Positions 26,202-35,009 of a DNA stretch of 64,000 nucleotides are shown piece by piece. The position numbers and the translations under genes are program-made. Position 1 is the first letter of the stretch; the number at the start of each line of letters is the position of its first letter. Source of the DNA: Microbispora sp. NBC_01189 (GTDB lineage Bacteria; Actinomycetota; Actinomycetes; Streptosporangiales; Streptosporangiaceae); the NCBI RefSeq assembly GCF_036010665.1, contig NZ_CP108581.1:2461501-2525500 (forward strand), given 5' to 3'. Below the pieces are notes generated by a model. That model was not told the origin of the DNA. It saw only the letters and a program-made list of their open reading frames with translations, and made no database searches.

Positions 26202-27374
26202 ATGCTGCCGTACCTGGAGCGTGTGGAAGGTTCGGCCGCTACACCGGAGTACGGCCGCCTGCCCATTGCGGAGAACACCGATCCGCATCCTTTCGCCGCT
26301 GCCTTCGTCGAGGCTGCGCAGAAGTATGGGCTGCCCGACAATCCGGACTTCAATGTGGGCCGGCAGGAAGGCGTCGGCCTCTATCGCATCACGCGCACCG
26401 CCGGCAGGCCCGGCGCTCCGGCCCGCCGCGGCAATACCGCCCGCAGTTACCTGCGGGTGGCACTCGAGCAGCCCAATCTCACGCTGGCGACGGACGCCAC
26501 CGTCCTCGGCGTCCTTCTCGAACGTGGCCGCGCTGTCGGCGTACGGATCCGGCGTGGCGGCACCGTGACGTCCGTCCGGTGCTCGCGTGAAGTGATCGTG
26601 TGCGCTGGCACGGTGGCCAGCCCGCAGCTGCTTATGCTCAGCGGCATTGGACCGGCGTCCCACCTCGCGGACATAGGCATTCCGGTCGCGATCGATCTGC
26701 CCGGCGTCGGCGGCAACCTGCATGATCATGTTCAGGTGTCACTCGCCTACGACACCCTGGCGGGGCACCCCGTCGCGGACTCGTCCAATCTGGGCGAGGC
26801 GGGGGGTTTCATTACCCTCTATTCGGGTTCGCCGGCGCCTGACGTGCAGCTTTCCTTCGCGCCGATGAAGGATCTCAATAATGCCTCCCGGCTTGGTCAC
26901 GGTTTCACCATCGGCCCCGCCGTCACCCGCCCCCGCAGCCGCGGCAGGCTTTCGCTCGCCGGCGCGGATCCGGATGCCCACCCGTTGATAGACCCCGCCT
27001 ATCTCACCGACCCCGCTGACCTCGACGTCCTCGTCCGCGGCGTACGGATGGCCAGCGACATAGCCGGAACCGGCCCGCTGGCCCAGCTAACCCGGGGCGG
27101 GCCATGGCGTGGCTCACCCGGCCGCCACGAGATCGAGGAGTTCGTGCGGGCCAACGCGCAGACCCAGTTCCACCCGGTCGGCACCTGCCGGATCGGGTCC
27201 GCTGCGGAGGACGTCGAAGCGGTCGTGGACCCCAGGCTGCGGGTGAAAGGGCTGGCCGGTCTGCGTGTGGCCGACGCCTCCGTCATCCCCAGCATGATCA
27301 CCGGAAACATCCACTGCGCGGTGGTGGCGATAGCCGAGCGCGCGGCGGAATTCATTCAGGAGGACAATGCATGA
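26202..27374 (+). CDS. GMC-family oxidoreductase lacking its N-terminal FAD-binding part
   Basis: The 390 residues correspond to the middle and C-terminal parts of a glucose-methanol-choline oxidoreductase: GNTARSYLRVALEQPNL, then VIVCAGTVASPQLLMLSGIG (PROSITE GMC signature 2 region), then NLHDHVQVSL, then QFHPVGTCRIG (the active-site His of the HPVGTC motif), then ASVIPSMITGNIHCAVVAIA. The family is usually 510-560 residues, and the N-terminal GxGxxG FAD site is absent. Upstream bases do not restore it, so the gene is 5'-truncated and probably inactive. It overlaps the Gfo/Idh start by 4 bp, marking an old sugar- or polyol-oxidation operon. Confidence 0.75.
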   Translation: MLPYLERVEGSAATPEYGRLPIAENTDPHPFAAAFVEAAQKYGLPDNPDFNVGRQEGVGLYRITRTAGRPGAPARRGNTARSYLRVALEQPNLTLATDATVLGVLLERGRAVGVRIRRGGTVTSVRCSREVIVCAGTVASPQLLMLSGIGPASHLADIGIPVAIDLPGVGGNLHDHVQVSLAYDTLAGHPVADSSNLGEAGGFITLYSGSPAPDVQLSFAPMKDLNNASRLGHGFTIGPAVTRPRSRGRLSLAGADPDAHPLIDPAYLTDPADLDVLVRGVRMASDIAGTGPLAQLTRGGPWRGSPGRHEIEEFVRANAQTQFHPVGTCRIGSAAEDVEAVVDPRLRVKGLAGLRVADASVIPSMITGNIHCAVVAIAERAAEFIQEDNA

Positions 27375-28408
27375 CTACATCGGACGCCGGCGGCAAGGTG
27401 CTGCACTGGGGTGTGCTTGGCGCCACCTCCTACATCGCGACCCATCTGATGCCCGCCATCGCACAGACCCCAGGCTGTGAACTGGCCGCAGTGGCCAGCC
27501 GCCCCGAGCACGCGTACCGCGCCGGGGAGGTGGCCCAGGCACATGGCGCGGTCGCCCACCAGGACTACGGGTCGCTTGTCGACGATCCGCGGATCGACGT
27601 CGTCTACATCGCGCTCCCCAACAGTGAACACATCTCCTGGACCGTACGCGCTCTTGAGAAGGGCAGGCACGTCCTCGTGGAGAAGCCCATGGCGATGGGC
27701 GAGGACGGCTGCGCACGCATCGAGGAGGCCGCCCGGGTGGCCTCACGAACCGTCATGGAGGCCTTCATGTACCGGTTCCATCCGCAGCAGCGGCGTGCCG
27801 CCGAACTCCTGGCCTCCGGGGCGATCGGCGAATTGAGGGTCGTCCGCGCCTGCTTCGCGCACGGCATAGAAAGCGGCAGCGGCAACATCCGGCTGGAGCC
27901 GTCCCTGGGCGGCGGAGCCACCTGGGACGTGGGCTGCTACGCGGTGGACGTCCCTCTACTCTTCTTCGGACGGGAACCGGAACGGGTGAGTGCTCGCTTC
28001 AGCCGTCGCCCGGGAACCGGAGTGGAGACCAGCGCGGTCGCGACCATGGACTTCGGCGACGGGCGTAGTGCAGTGATCGACTACAGCATCGACTACGGGC
28101 CCCGCGCCTGGTACGAGCTCCAGGGAACACAGGGCACCATCACCGTACGCAACGCGTGGGCGATGGCGGACGAGGACGGCGAGATCACTGTGCTCACCGC
28201 CGACGGTGTCCATCACGAGACCATCCCCGCGGCGAATCACTATCAGCTTCAGGTGGCCTCCTTCGCTCGAGCCGTACGCGAAGAGACCACGCCCCTGGTG
28301 ACTCTTGCGGACTCCCGGCGCACCGCCAGAGAGGGAGCGGCACTCGTGACGTCCGCAGCGGCCGGTGGCGTGATCACTTTGGGTGCTGCGGCGACTCAAG
28401 CCCTGTGA
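27371..28408 (+). CDS. Gfo/Idh/MocA-family NAD(P)-dependent oxidoreductase
   Basis: The 345-residue protein has the family's Rossmann domain (GVLGATSYIATHLMPAI), the signature VLVEKPMAMGEDG with the catalytic-site Lys of EKP, and a C-terminal beta-sheet domain beginning VMEAFMYRFHPQQRR. These enzymes oxidise or reduce sugars and cyclitols with NAD(P). The start ATG 27371 overlaps the GMC stop (ATGA) and has AGGAGGA upstream. A partial, inverted, decayed copy lies at 42201-42689. Confidence 0.85.
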   Translation: MTTSDAGGKVLHWGVLGATSYIATHLMPAIAQTPGCELAAVASRPEHAYRAGEVAQAHGAVAHQDYGSLVDDPRIDVVYIALPNSEHISWTVRALEKGRHVLVEKPMAMGEDGCARIEEAARVASRTVMEAFMYRFHPQQRRAAELLASGAIGELRVVRACFAHGIESGSGNIRLEPSLGGGATWDVGCYAVDVPLLFFGREPERVSARFSRRPGTGVETSAVATMDFGDGRSAVIDYSIDYGPRAWYELQGTQGTITVRNAWAMADEDGEITVLTADGVHHETIPAANHYQLQVASFARAVREETTPLVTLADSRRTAREGAALVTSAAAGGVITLGAAATQAL

Positions 28409-28505
28409 GGAATCCCCCTTGCGCATCCACCTGGTCGATTCCCGCCGCGGCAAGATCCGCGGGACACTCCCTGAGCTCTGCTCATCGGAAAGACGGAGGC
28501 CTCAC

Positions 28506-29111
28506 GTGCATCCCGAACTCGCTCCCCGCCAGGCGGACTGCCTGCTCTTCGACTGGGACGGCACACTGGTGGACACCCAGCATGCCAACTACCAAGCGAT
28601 GGCCGGTGCGTTGGCCGAGGAGGCCGTGGAGCTGGAGCAGGAATGGTTCGACGCCCATACGGGGCTCTCGTCCGGAGACGCAATCAAAACGTTGGCCGAG
28701 GAAAGAGACCTGCGGCTGTCCCGTCCCGTGGAGGAGATCGTCGCCCGCCGCGACGAGCTCTTTCTTGAAAAGGCCCACACGGTGCGTCCGCACACCGAGG
28801 TGCTGAAGGTGGTGAACGCCATGCGCCGCCAGGTGCCGATGGCCGTGGCGTCCGGAGGGTCTCGCCGCATAATCGAAGTGACCCTGCGCGACCAGCCGTT
28901 CCGCGACTTCTTCGACGCGTTCGTCACCCGCGACGATGTCAAGTGCGGCAAACCCGCCCCCGACATCTTCCTCCGGGCGGCCGAAGTAGTCGGTGCTGAG
29001 CCCGCCCGATGCACCGTTTACGAGGACAGCGACGAAGGCATCGCCGCGGCGCACGCCGCCGGGATGACCGTCATCGACGTCCGGCCGTTCACGGGCCGCC
29101 CGAGGCCGTAA
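28506..29111 (+). CDS. Beta-phosphoglucomutase-like HAD phosphatase
   Basis: The 201-residue protein has LLFDWDGTLVDTQHAN (motif I), VASGGSRRIIE (motif II), VKCGKPAPDIFLRAA (motif III) and YEDSDEGIAAAHAAGM (motif IV), with the helical cap of the beta-PGM/phosphatase subgroup. It probably hydrolyses or isomerises a sugar phosphate. GTG 28506 is used because GGAGG lies six bases before it; longer readings upstream lack homology. It is 97 bp behind the Gfo/Idh gene and is duplicated with it at 42.2-42.7 kb, so the two travel as a unit. Confidence 0.85.
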   Translation: MHPELAPRQADCLLFDWDGTLVDTQHANYQAMAGALAEEAVELEQEWFDAHTGLSSGDAIKTLAEERDLRLSRPVEEIVARRDELFLEKAHTVRPHTEVLKVVNAMRRQVPMAVASGGSRRIIEVTLRDQPFRDFFDAFVTRDDVKCGKPAPDIFLRAAEVVGAEPARCTVYEDSDEGIAAAHAAGMTVIDVRPFTGRPRP

Positions 29112-29294
29112 ACCTCCGGCTGCCAGCGCGGGCGAAGCCCGCATCTGCACCCAGCGAACGCCCGTACCCACCGCTCGGCGTAGCTGTTCGCCCATGGTGC
29201 CGACTATGACGTCGACGCCGTGAGAGGCTGCGGAAATCAGCTATGGGGACCGCCCCAGGCGGCCCAGGCCCCGCCGGAGGATGAGAAGGGCGTG

Positions 29295-30362
29295 ATGGTG
29301 GGCAGGATCGGGGACGACATGGTGGCGAACGCTCTCGCCGAGCTGGCCCGCCGCAACCCGGAGGAGGCCGGTCAGGCGCGCGCCGCGTTCGATTCGCTGA
29401 CCTTCGGGGAAGGAGTCGAGACCGTCACCCTGTACGGGCTCCAGTACTGGCTGTGGTACCTGCTGCCGACCAAGTGGTGGACCGACCTGACCGAACACCG
29501 GCAGCTCGCCGCCGCGCTCGGTGCGTTGTTCGACCTGCTGGAACTGCCCCGGTACGCCGCCGCCTGCACCTCCGAGACAACCATGCAGGTCCTGACGGCC
29601 TGGCACCTGGGCCGCGACGCCGGGTTCAAGTCGTTGGAGAAGGCCCTGAACGCCTCCGGCGTGCAGCCGCCCGATGTCGAAGGGATTCTGACCTGGGGGC
29701 GGGTGATGGGCGTTCAGGAAAGCGATGCCTTCCAAACGACGGCAGCCCATCTGGAGATGGCGATCGCGGCGGGTGAATTCGCTCCTGGCGCCCGCGGGTG
29801 GCGCGCAGACGCCGAGCGGATCACCGGTGAGTTCCTCACCTCTCCTCTCGCCCCGGGTGAACAGAGCCGGCTGGAACGCATCCACTCAGAACGCATGGAA
29901 TGCTGGGCCACCTCTCGTGGCGCGGCCCGCGCCCGCCTCACGAAGATGATCGCCCCGCGGATCATGTCACCGGCGCCGATTCCCGAGGACGCAGAGGTGC
30001 GGCTGGCACCGGTCCGCTGGCTGCTGACCCTGGCGGCCACCAACGGCGGCATCGCCGAGGGCGCCGCGGCGGAGGTCGTCTTGATGCTGCACCTCACCGA
30101 GGCTCCCAACGGCTATTTCGAGCGGCGCGCCGCCGTCGCCGAAGCCATGGCCGGTGAGGGCTGGCACGTCCCCGCCGGCGAAATGCCCATCTCCGTGGCC
30201 GACGGCGGCTGGCTCATAGGCGCGATCCACCGCCGCCTGGATCTGCTCGGCCTGTCGCACCGGCAGCGCAGTCTGGATGACCCCGGCGACCGCCTCACCG
30301 ACTCCCGTACCGGTTCCGGCGTCCGGGGTGACCTCCTCAAGCTGGTCCCCGACGAGAAGTGA
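29295..30362 (+). CDS. Hypothetical protein, mostly alpha-helical
   Basis: The 355-residue product is soluble and helix-rich (LQYWLWYLLPTKWWTDLTEH, APVRWLLTLAATNGGIAEG). There is no signal peptide, membrane segment or motif that I recognise. Codon use and GC are like the neighbours, and ATG 29295 follows AAGGG (GTG one codon earlier is possible), so it is very probably a real gene. It stands about 180 bp after the HAD gene and is followed by converging genes. No function is proposed. Confidence 0.7.
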   Translation: MVGRIGDDMVANALAELARRNPEEAGQARAAFDSLTFGEGVETVTLYGLQYWLWYLLPTKWWTDLTEHRQLAAALGALFDLLELPRYAAACTSETTMQVLTAWHLGRDAGFKSLEKALNASGVQPPDVEGILTWGRVMGVQESDAFQTTAAHLEMAIAAGEFAPGARGWRADAERITGEFLTSPLAPGEQSRLERIHSERMECWATSRGAARARLTKMIAPRIMSPAPIPEDAEVRLAPVRWLLTLAATNGGIAEGAAAEVVLMLHLTEAPNGYFERRAAVAEAMAGEGWHVPAGEMPISVADGGWLIGAIHRRLDLLGLSHRQRSLDDPGDRLTDSRTGSGVRGDLLKLVPDEK

Positions 30363-30433
30363 CCACAGGCCGTCGCCCATGAACACTGCGCGCAAGAACC
30401 GCCCACGGAACCATGCGAGGTCAGAGGCGCGAG

Positions 30434-30993
30434 CTACGCGGTGAGGACGATGACGCCGGCGGCCAGATAGAGACAACCGGCGAGCGAGACAGCGACGCCC
30501 GCGGCGACAGGTGTCCAGGCTGCTACGACAGAGGCCGCTGCCCGGCCCTTAATGCGGCGTGTGAGCAGCCCGTGGCCGTGAATCGTGACAACACCCACCG
30601 CAGTCAGTGTGACGGCCATCCCGACCCCGAACGTGAGAACGAGCACGACCGCGTCGAGAGCCCGACCGGTGAGCAAGCCGCTCACCAGCACGATAAACGC
30701 CGAAGGCGATGGCAGGAGGCCACCGGACAAGGCCAGCGCGATCAGTCCCTTCCGCGACCACGGATCGGTGAGCGCCTCATCATGTCCATGACCGTGTCCA
30801 TGCCCGTGTCCATGACCGTGGTCGCGCTGCCGCAGCCGAGCGCGCAGGTGCCGGAACGCGAGATGCACGCCGACCCCGGCGCGACCGCGTGCATCGCACC
30901 GACACCGAGAGCGATGGCCAGCGCGATCCAGAAGACGCCCCCGCTGTCGAAGAACGCGATGAACCGGCTGTCGAAGCTGCTCAGACCCGTCAT
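30434..30993 (-). pseudogene. NicO/RcnA-type nickel-cobalt exporter with an internal deletion
   Basis: ATG 30993 overlaps the previous gene's stop (ATGA). The N-terminus (FWIALAIALGVGAMHAVAPG) matches NicO/RcnA proteins up to the point where HGK[TS] and the next helices should follow. Here the reading jumps directly, in another frame, to VGVHLAFRHLRARLR and the His-rich loop DHGHGHGHGHGHGH, then three C-terminal helices (FGVGMAVTLTAVGVV, SLAGCLYLAAGVIVL). About 60-70 residues including the metal-path motif are missing, and the frame is lost. The family exports Ni/Co or similar cations across the membrane; this copy should not work. Confidence 0.6.
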
Positions 30994-31637
30994 GGCGACT
31001 TCCTCCTGCGCCGCACCCGCAACGCGACAAAACCGCCGATCCCCGCGACCACCCCGATGGCCAAGCCGACGGCGAGACCGACGACAGCGGCCGGTCTGCC
31101 GCCGGAAGCGGAGAAGCTCAGATGTTGCGTGGTCGTCGTCGCCGTGAACAGCTTTTGCATCGGAACCCCCGGCGTATCGGCGGTGACCACGGTGCGGTAG
31201 TTCGCATCGAGGTCGACCAGGGCGCCTATGGTCACGTCGAGGTCGTCCACCTGACGGGGGCAGTCGAAGGTGAACCGGGCACCCTGATCGGTCACCCCCA
31301 CCAGCGACGCCAGCTGCCCTGCGCACGGCCGGCCCCCCTGCGACACGGTGATCTTGCTGATCAGGTAGTCGCGCACCACGGTCGAACGCTGCAACTTCTG
31401 CTCGCCGGTCAGTTCGGGCGCCGGATCTGCGAAGGCGCCCTTCGCCACTCCCAGCGCGACCAAGTCGTCTGGGCTCGCCAGCCACGTGAGCGCCACATGC
31501 GATCCGGCGACGCTGATCCGCGCCGTGGCCGGAGGGCCGAAGGGATGCGCGGAAGCAGGCGTGGCGGAGGCCACCATGACCGGCAGCACCACCGACACGA
31601 GCAGCACAGCCGCCGGCGCACGGGAATGGATGTTCAC
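30990..31637 (-). CDS. Exported, membrane-anchored protein next to the NicO-type exporter
   Basis: GTG 31637 has AGGAG five bases upstream. The 215-residue product has a signal peptide (VLLVSVVLPVMVASATPASA), an extracytoplasmic domain of about 140 residues with strand-rich segments (ISVAGSHVALTWLASPDDL, FTFDCPRQVDDLDVTIGAL), and a C-terminal helix (AVVGLAVGLAIGVVAGIGGF) followed by a basic tail. This is the layout of the HupE/NicO partner proteins found beside metal transporters, with the DUF-type beta domain outside the cell. Two Cys (PCAGQ, DCPRQ) may form a disulphide. Its coupling to the transporter gene by ATGA supports a joint function. Confidence 0.65.
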   Translation of the reverse strand: MNIHSRAPAAVLLVSVVLPVMVASATPASAHPFGPPATARISVAGSHVALTWLASPDDLVALGVAKGAFADPAPELTGEQKLQRSTVVRDYLISKITVSQGGRPCAGQLASLVGVTDQGARFTFDCPRQVDDLDVTIGALVDLDANYRTVVTADTPGVPMQKLFTATTTTQHLSFSASGGRPAAVVGLAVGLAIGVVAGIGGFVALRVRRRRKSP

Positions 31638-31836
31638 ACAATCTCCTGCACGAGCCGACTGGATGCCGCGACTGCCCAGCGGCGGCTCCGGCACCCGGCC
31701 TAGATCACCTCTGGTCACGGCGATAACCGGACCCGTGATCTCCGACTGGCCTTGGACAGCAGACCCCGCAGGTCGCTCAGTCGGGCAGCCCCCGCGTGTT
31801 CGACATCGCTGTCAGCGTGACATCCCGCAGGAAGGG

Positions 31837-32508
31837 TCAGAGCTCGTCCAGCCAGATCACGATCCCGGTCAGGTTGTTGAGTACGGCCGCGACGCCTGCC
31901 CTGACGGCGGCCGCACAGCGGGCGGGCGTGAACGACGCGGGATCGTACGCCGAGGCCATGCCGAGTCCTTCACCGCGGAACGACGCGCCGGACCAATCGA
32001 CGGCCGTGACGTTGTGGGTGGGTTCGGCCAGTTCCGCGCCCACGACGAGAAACCGCTGTGCGAGGTGGCTCGCGGTGACCAGGGCCAGCGGGTCGACGAG
32101 GTCGTCGCCCGCGCTGACGATGAGGTCGGGGCCCATGTCGAGGGCACTGGTGATGCTGGGAACGAGGTCGTACGGGTGGTCGGCGACCACTGTTCTGAGG
32201 TCGACGTGTTCCTCCTCTGCCCAGTCCTCGATTGCCGCCACGAGGGTCCTGGTGGGCGGGTCGTCACCGGTGGTGAGCAGGACCACGCGGTAGTCCTTCG
32301 ACGGATGGACGTCGGTCCAGGAGCCGGGCCGTGGCGTGATGGTCGCCTCGGGGGAGGGCGTGCTGGAGGGGTCGACGAAACCCGCGCCGAGGGTGCCGAT
32401 GGCGATGGGCTTGGCGTGCGGTTGTGACCAGTCGCCGCCGAAGCCACATCCGGTGACCAGCGCGGCGACCGCGGCCAGCGCGGCAACGGCCCGAAGCGGG
32501 GGGCGCAA
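31837..32508 (-). CDS. BMP-family-like lipoprotein
   Basis: The start is TTG 32508, supported by GGAGGA upstream. Residues 1-21 are a lipoprotein signal (VAALAAVAALVTGCGFG, lipobox VTGC). The mature part looks like a periplasmic-binding fold of the basic-membrane-protein type: VVLLTTGDDPPTRTLVAAIE, LIVSAGDDLVDPLALVTASH, FLVVGAELAEPTHNV, SGASFRGEGLGMASAYD. At 223 residues it is shorter than ABC nucleoside-binding BMP proteins (about 330) and has no transporter genes beside it, so it may be a solitary sensor or scavenger lipoprotein anchored to the membrane. Confidence 0.65.
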   Translation of the reverse strand: MRPPLRAVAALAAVAALVTGCGFGGDWSQPHAKPIAIGTLGAGFVDPSSTPSPEATITPRPGSWTDVHPSKDYRVVLLTTGDDPPTRTLVAAIEDWAEEEHVDLRTVVADHPYDLVPSITSALDMGPDLIVSAGDDLVDPLALVTASHLAQRFLVVGAELAEPTHNVTAVDWSGASFRGEGLGMASAYDPASFTPARCAAAVRAGVAAVLNNLTGIVIWLDEL

Positions 32509-32944
32509 GGGGATCGTCCTCCGAGTTGTGGCGGGTGGTGCGCGTACATCCTGCTATCCCGATTCCTCCCGCTTCATGGCTGAGAGGTAGTTGTGGGGTT
32601 ATTTTTCCTACAGTTCGCCAATGGGTTGGGTGGGATTCACCCGTGACGTGGAACGTGGCAATCACATGTCGCAACGTGCCCGCTGTGCCGTCTGTATGTC
32701 ACCAAGAGCTTCTCGGTCTCCTCCGACGGCGGGGTCTGCGCGACAACCTGGGCGACCAGCGTGGTTTATGCAGATTTGTCCGTTATGGGCGGTTTGATTC
32801 GCCGAACGAGTGTTCCAGTCCTGAGATGCCGAGGTCTTCTGGGACATTCCATCAGTCAGAAATAGGGCATTTACGGGCGGTTTACCGGACAACGCGACTT
32901 TAATACCGCTCTCCGTACATACGGTCACAAAAAGGATTTTAAAC
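32509..32944. promoter_or_regulatory. 435-bp divergent regulatory region
   Basis: Lies between the BMP lipoprotein and the phosphoesterase genes. AAAAAGGA precedes ATG 32945. Near 32612-32644 there are two GTTCGCC/ATTCACC-like units 22 bases apart, weakly reminiscent of a PhoP box; this is speculative. No ORF here looks real. Confidence 0.35.
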
Positions 32945-34918
32945 ATGACATTAGGCATCTCACCGCAGGCCCCCGGCCAGGTACGGCGCCGCGTGGCAGC
33001 AGGGGCCGCCGCGGCGTTCCTGGGCCTGGCTGTGGCCTTCGGCAGCGGCATGGGCACCCCGGCGAGCGCCGATGCCGCCACGTTCAGCGGCATCATCCTC
33101 GGGGTCGGCGCCAACGAGGCCCAGCGTACGGTGACGTGGTACTCCTCGGCCGACACCGCGCAGAAGGTCCAGCTGGCCCCGAACGCGAAGCTCGTCAACG
33201 GCGAGTTCCCGGCCGACGCCGCCACCTTCGACGCCGTCGGCGGGGCGAACATCGCCACCAGCGGCGGCTTCAACCGTCACGTGACGATCACCAACCTGCA
33301 GGAGAACACGGCGTACTCCTACCGCGTCGGCGCCGAGGGCAGCTGGTCCCCGACGTACTCCTTCAAGACGCGGGACTTCGACGGCGACTACGACTTCCTG
33401 TTCCTCGGCGACCCGCAGATCGGCTCGTCCGGCGACGTGCCGAAGGACCGGGCCGGTTGGCAGGACACCCTGGACGTCGCCCTCGCGGCCAACCCGGACT
33501 CCGAGCTGCTGGTGTCGGGCGGCGACCAGGTCGAGACCGCCAACACCGAGTCGCAGTGGGACGCGTTCCTCGCCCCCGACAAGCTGCGCCAGTACCCGTG
33601 GGCCGCCACCATCGGCAACCACGACGTCGGCGGCAAGGCGTACGAGCAGCACTTCACCATCCCGAACAGCGACCGGTCGGCTCCGCTGTACTCCAACGGG
33701 AACCCGAACTCCAACGCGTCAGGTGGTGACTACTGGTTCATCTACAAGGACGTGCTGTTCATCGACATCAACAGCAACAGCTACGCCACCTCCCAGGGGG
33801 GCGGCGGCGACACGGCGCACGTCGCGTACGTGACCGATGTCATCAACCAGCACGGTTCCGAGGCCAAGTGGAAGGTGCTCGTCTACCACCACGCGATCTA
33901 CTCGCCGGCCAGCCACGCCAAGGACAGCGACAACAAGGTGCGCCGGGTCGACTTCCCGACCACCTTCTCCAAGCTCGGTGTCGACCTGGTGCTGCAGGGC
34001 CACGACCACGTCTACTCCCGCAGCTACCTGATCAAGAACAGCGAGAAGGCGAACCCGGATGAGCAGCCCGGCGCCGCCGAGGTGTACCCCGGTCCCGGCG
34101 GGGTGCTCTACATCACGGCGAACTCGGCCTCGGGCTCGAAGTACTACGACATCACCAAGCCGGACAACAGCGGCACGAGCGGCGCGGGCAACGGCGCCGA
34201 CCCGCTGAACCCGAACAGCTACTGGTACAACTCGGCCCAGAACCAGGAGCACGTCCGCACCTACGTCAAGGTCGGCGTGCGCAAGGACAAGCTCGTCGTG
34301 GAGAACATCCGGAGCGGCACCTGCGCGGCTCCGAACGCGGCGGTCGAGCGTGGCCTGTCCTGCACGAACACCCCTGAGGGACAGCCGGTCGGCTCGCTCG
34401 TCGACAAGGTCACCATCCACCCGTACAACGGCGACGGCCAGGCCCTCCAGGTCAACGTGCCGGGCGCCCCTCCGGGTGAGTTCGGCTGGACGATCGACGG
34501 CTACAACGGCCTGGTGGACCTCGGCACCGCGAAGGACCACGACGGCGACTACTTCGGGACGACCGGCAAGATCAACCCGATCGTCGTTTCGGACAACCGC
34601 CGCGCGCTCGCTCCGTGGTCGATCTCGGCCAGCGTGAGCGACTTCAACGACGCCGGCAAGACGTTCTCCGGCGCCTACCTCGGCTGGACGCCGCAGGTGC
34701 TCGAGGACGGCGCCGGTGCCCAGGCCAGCGGTGCGGTGCCCTCCGCCTATGACGACCGCGGCCAGGGCCTGTCCGTCTCGCGCGGCCTCGGTTGGGCCGG
34801 CCAGGGCCACCCCAAGGGCAAGGCCAAGCTGGGCGCCGACCTGGACCTGAAGATCCCGGGCAGCGTCGAAAAGGGTGGTTACCGCGCCACCCTCACGATC
34901 ACCGCACTGAGCAGCTGA
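32945..34918 (+). CDS. Secreted purple-acid-phosphatase-like metallophosphoesterase with a WxL-like C-terminal domain
   Basis: The 657-residue protein has a signal peptide (AAGAAAAFLGLAVAFGSGM), a fibronectin-III-like domain (residues about 45-140) and a calcineurin-like phosphoesterase domain with all metal-site motifs: FLFLGDPQIGS, LVSGGDQVE, IGNHDVGG, LVYHHAIYSP and LQGHDHVYSRSY. After residue about 530 comes a beta-rich domain with APWSISASVSDF, SGAYLGWTPQVL and the closing strands LGADLDLKIPG and GGYRATLTITALSS. It resembles the WxL cell-surface domain of Firmicutes. The next gene encodes a DUF916 protein, the partner of WxL proteins. It probably releases phosphate outside the cell and is held on the wall. 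Confidence 0.8.
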   Translation: MTLGISPQAPGQVRRRVAAGAAAAFLGLAVAFGSGMGTPASADAATFSGIILGVGANEAQRTVTWYSSADTAQKVQLAPNAKLVNGEFPADAATFDAVGGANIATSGGFNRHVTITNLQENTAYSYRVGAEGSWSPTYSFKTRDFDGDYDFLFLGDPQIGSSGDVPKDRAGWQDTLDVALAANPDSELLVSGGDQVETANTESQWDAFLAPDKLRQYPWAATIGNHDVGGKAYEQHFTIPNSDRSAPLYSNGNPNSNASGGDYWFIYKDVLFIDINSNSYATSQGGGGDTAHVAYVTDVINQHGSEAKWKVLVYHHAIYSPASHAKDSDNKVRRVDFPTTFSKLGVDLVLQGHDHVYSRSYLIKNSEKANPDEQPGAAEVYPGPGGVLYITANSASGSKYYDITKPDNSGTSGAGNGADPLNPNSYWYNSAQNQEHVRTYVKVGVRKDKLVVENIRSGTCAAPNAAVERGLSCTNTPEGQPVGSLVDKVTIHPYNGDGQALQVNVPGAPPGEFGWTIDGYNGLVDLGTAKDHDGDYFGTTGKINPIVVSDNRRALAPWSISASVSDFNDAGKTFSGAYLGWTPQVLEDGAGAQASGAVPSAYDDRGQGLSVSRGLGWAGQGHPKGKAKLGADLDLKIPGSVEKGGYRATLTITALSS

Positions 34919-34935
34919 CCGGACCCGTTTCACCT

Positions 34936-34969
34936 GGCGGGGTAGGCGCCCTCTGGCGCCCACCCCGCC
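34936..34969 (+). terminator. Hairpin between the phosphoesterase and DUF916 genes
   Basis: A 15-bp stem with one mismatch (GGCGGGGTAGGCGCC / GGCGCCCACCCCGCC) and a CTCT loop lies 17 bases after the phosphoesterase stop. It may terminate part of the transcription and lower DUF916 expression relative to the enzyme. Confidence 0.7.
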
Positions 34970-35009
34970 CCTCCTCCCAGACCCGCCTCAGATCTCCCGA
35001 GGACCCGAG

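Noticed and set aside
30780..30840. Tandem CATG/GTCC microsatellite
   Set aside because: It encodes the His-Gly loop of the NicO-type exporter, a normal feature of that family.
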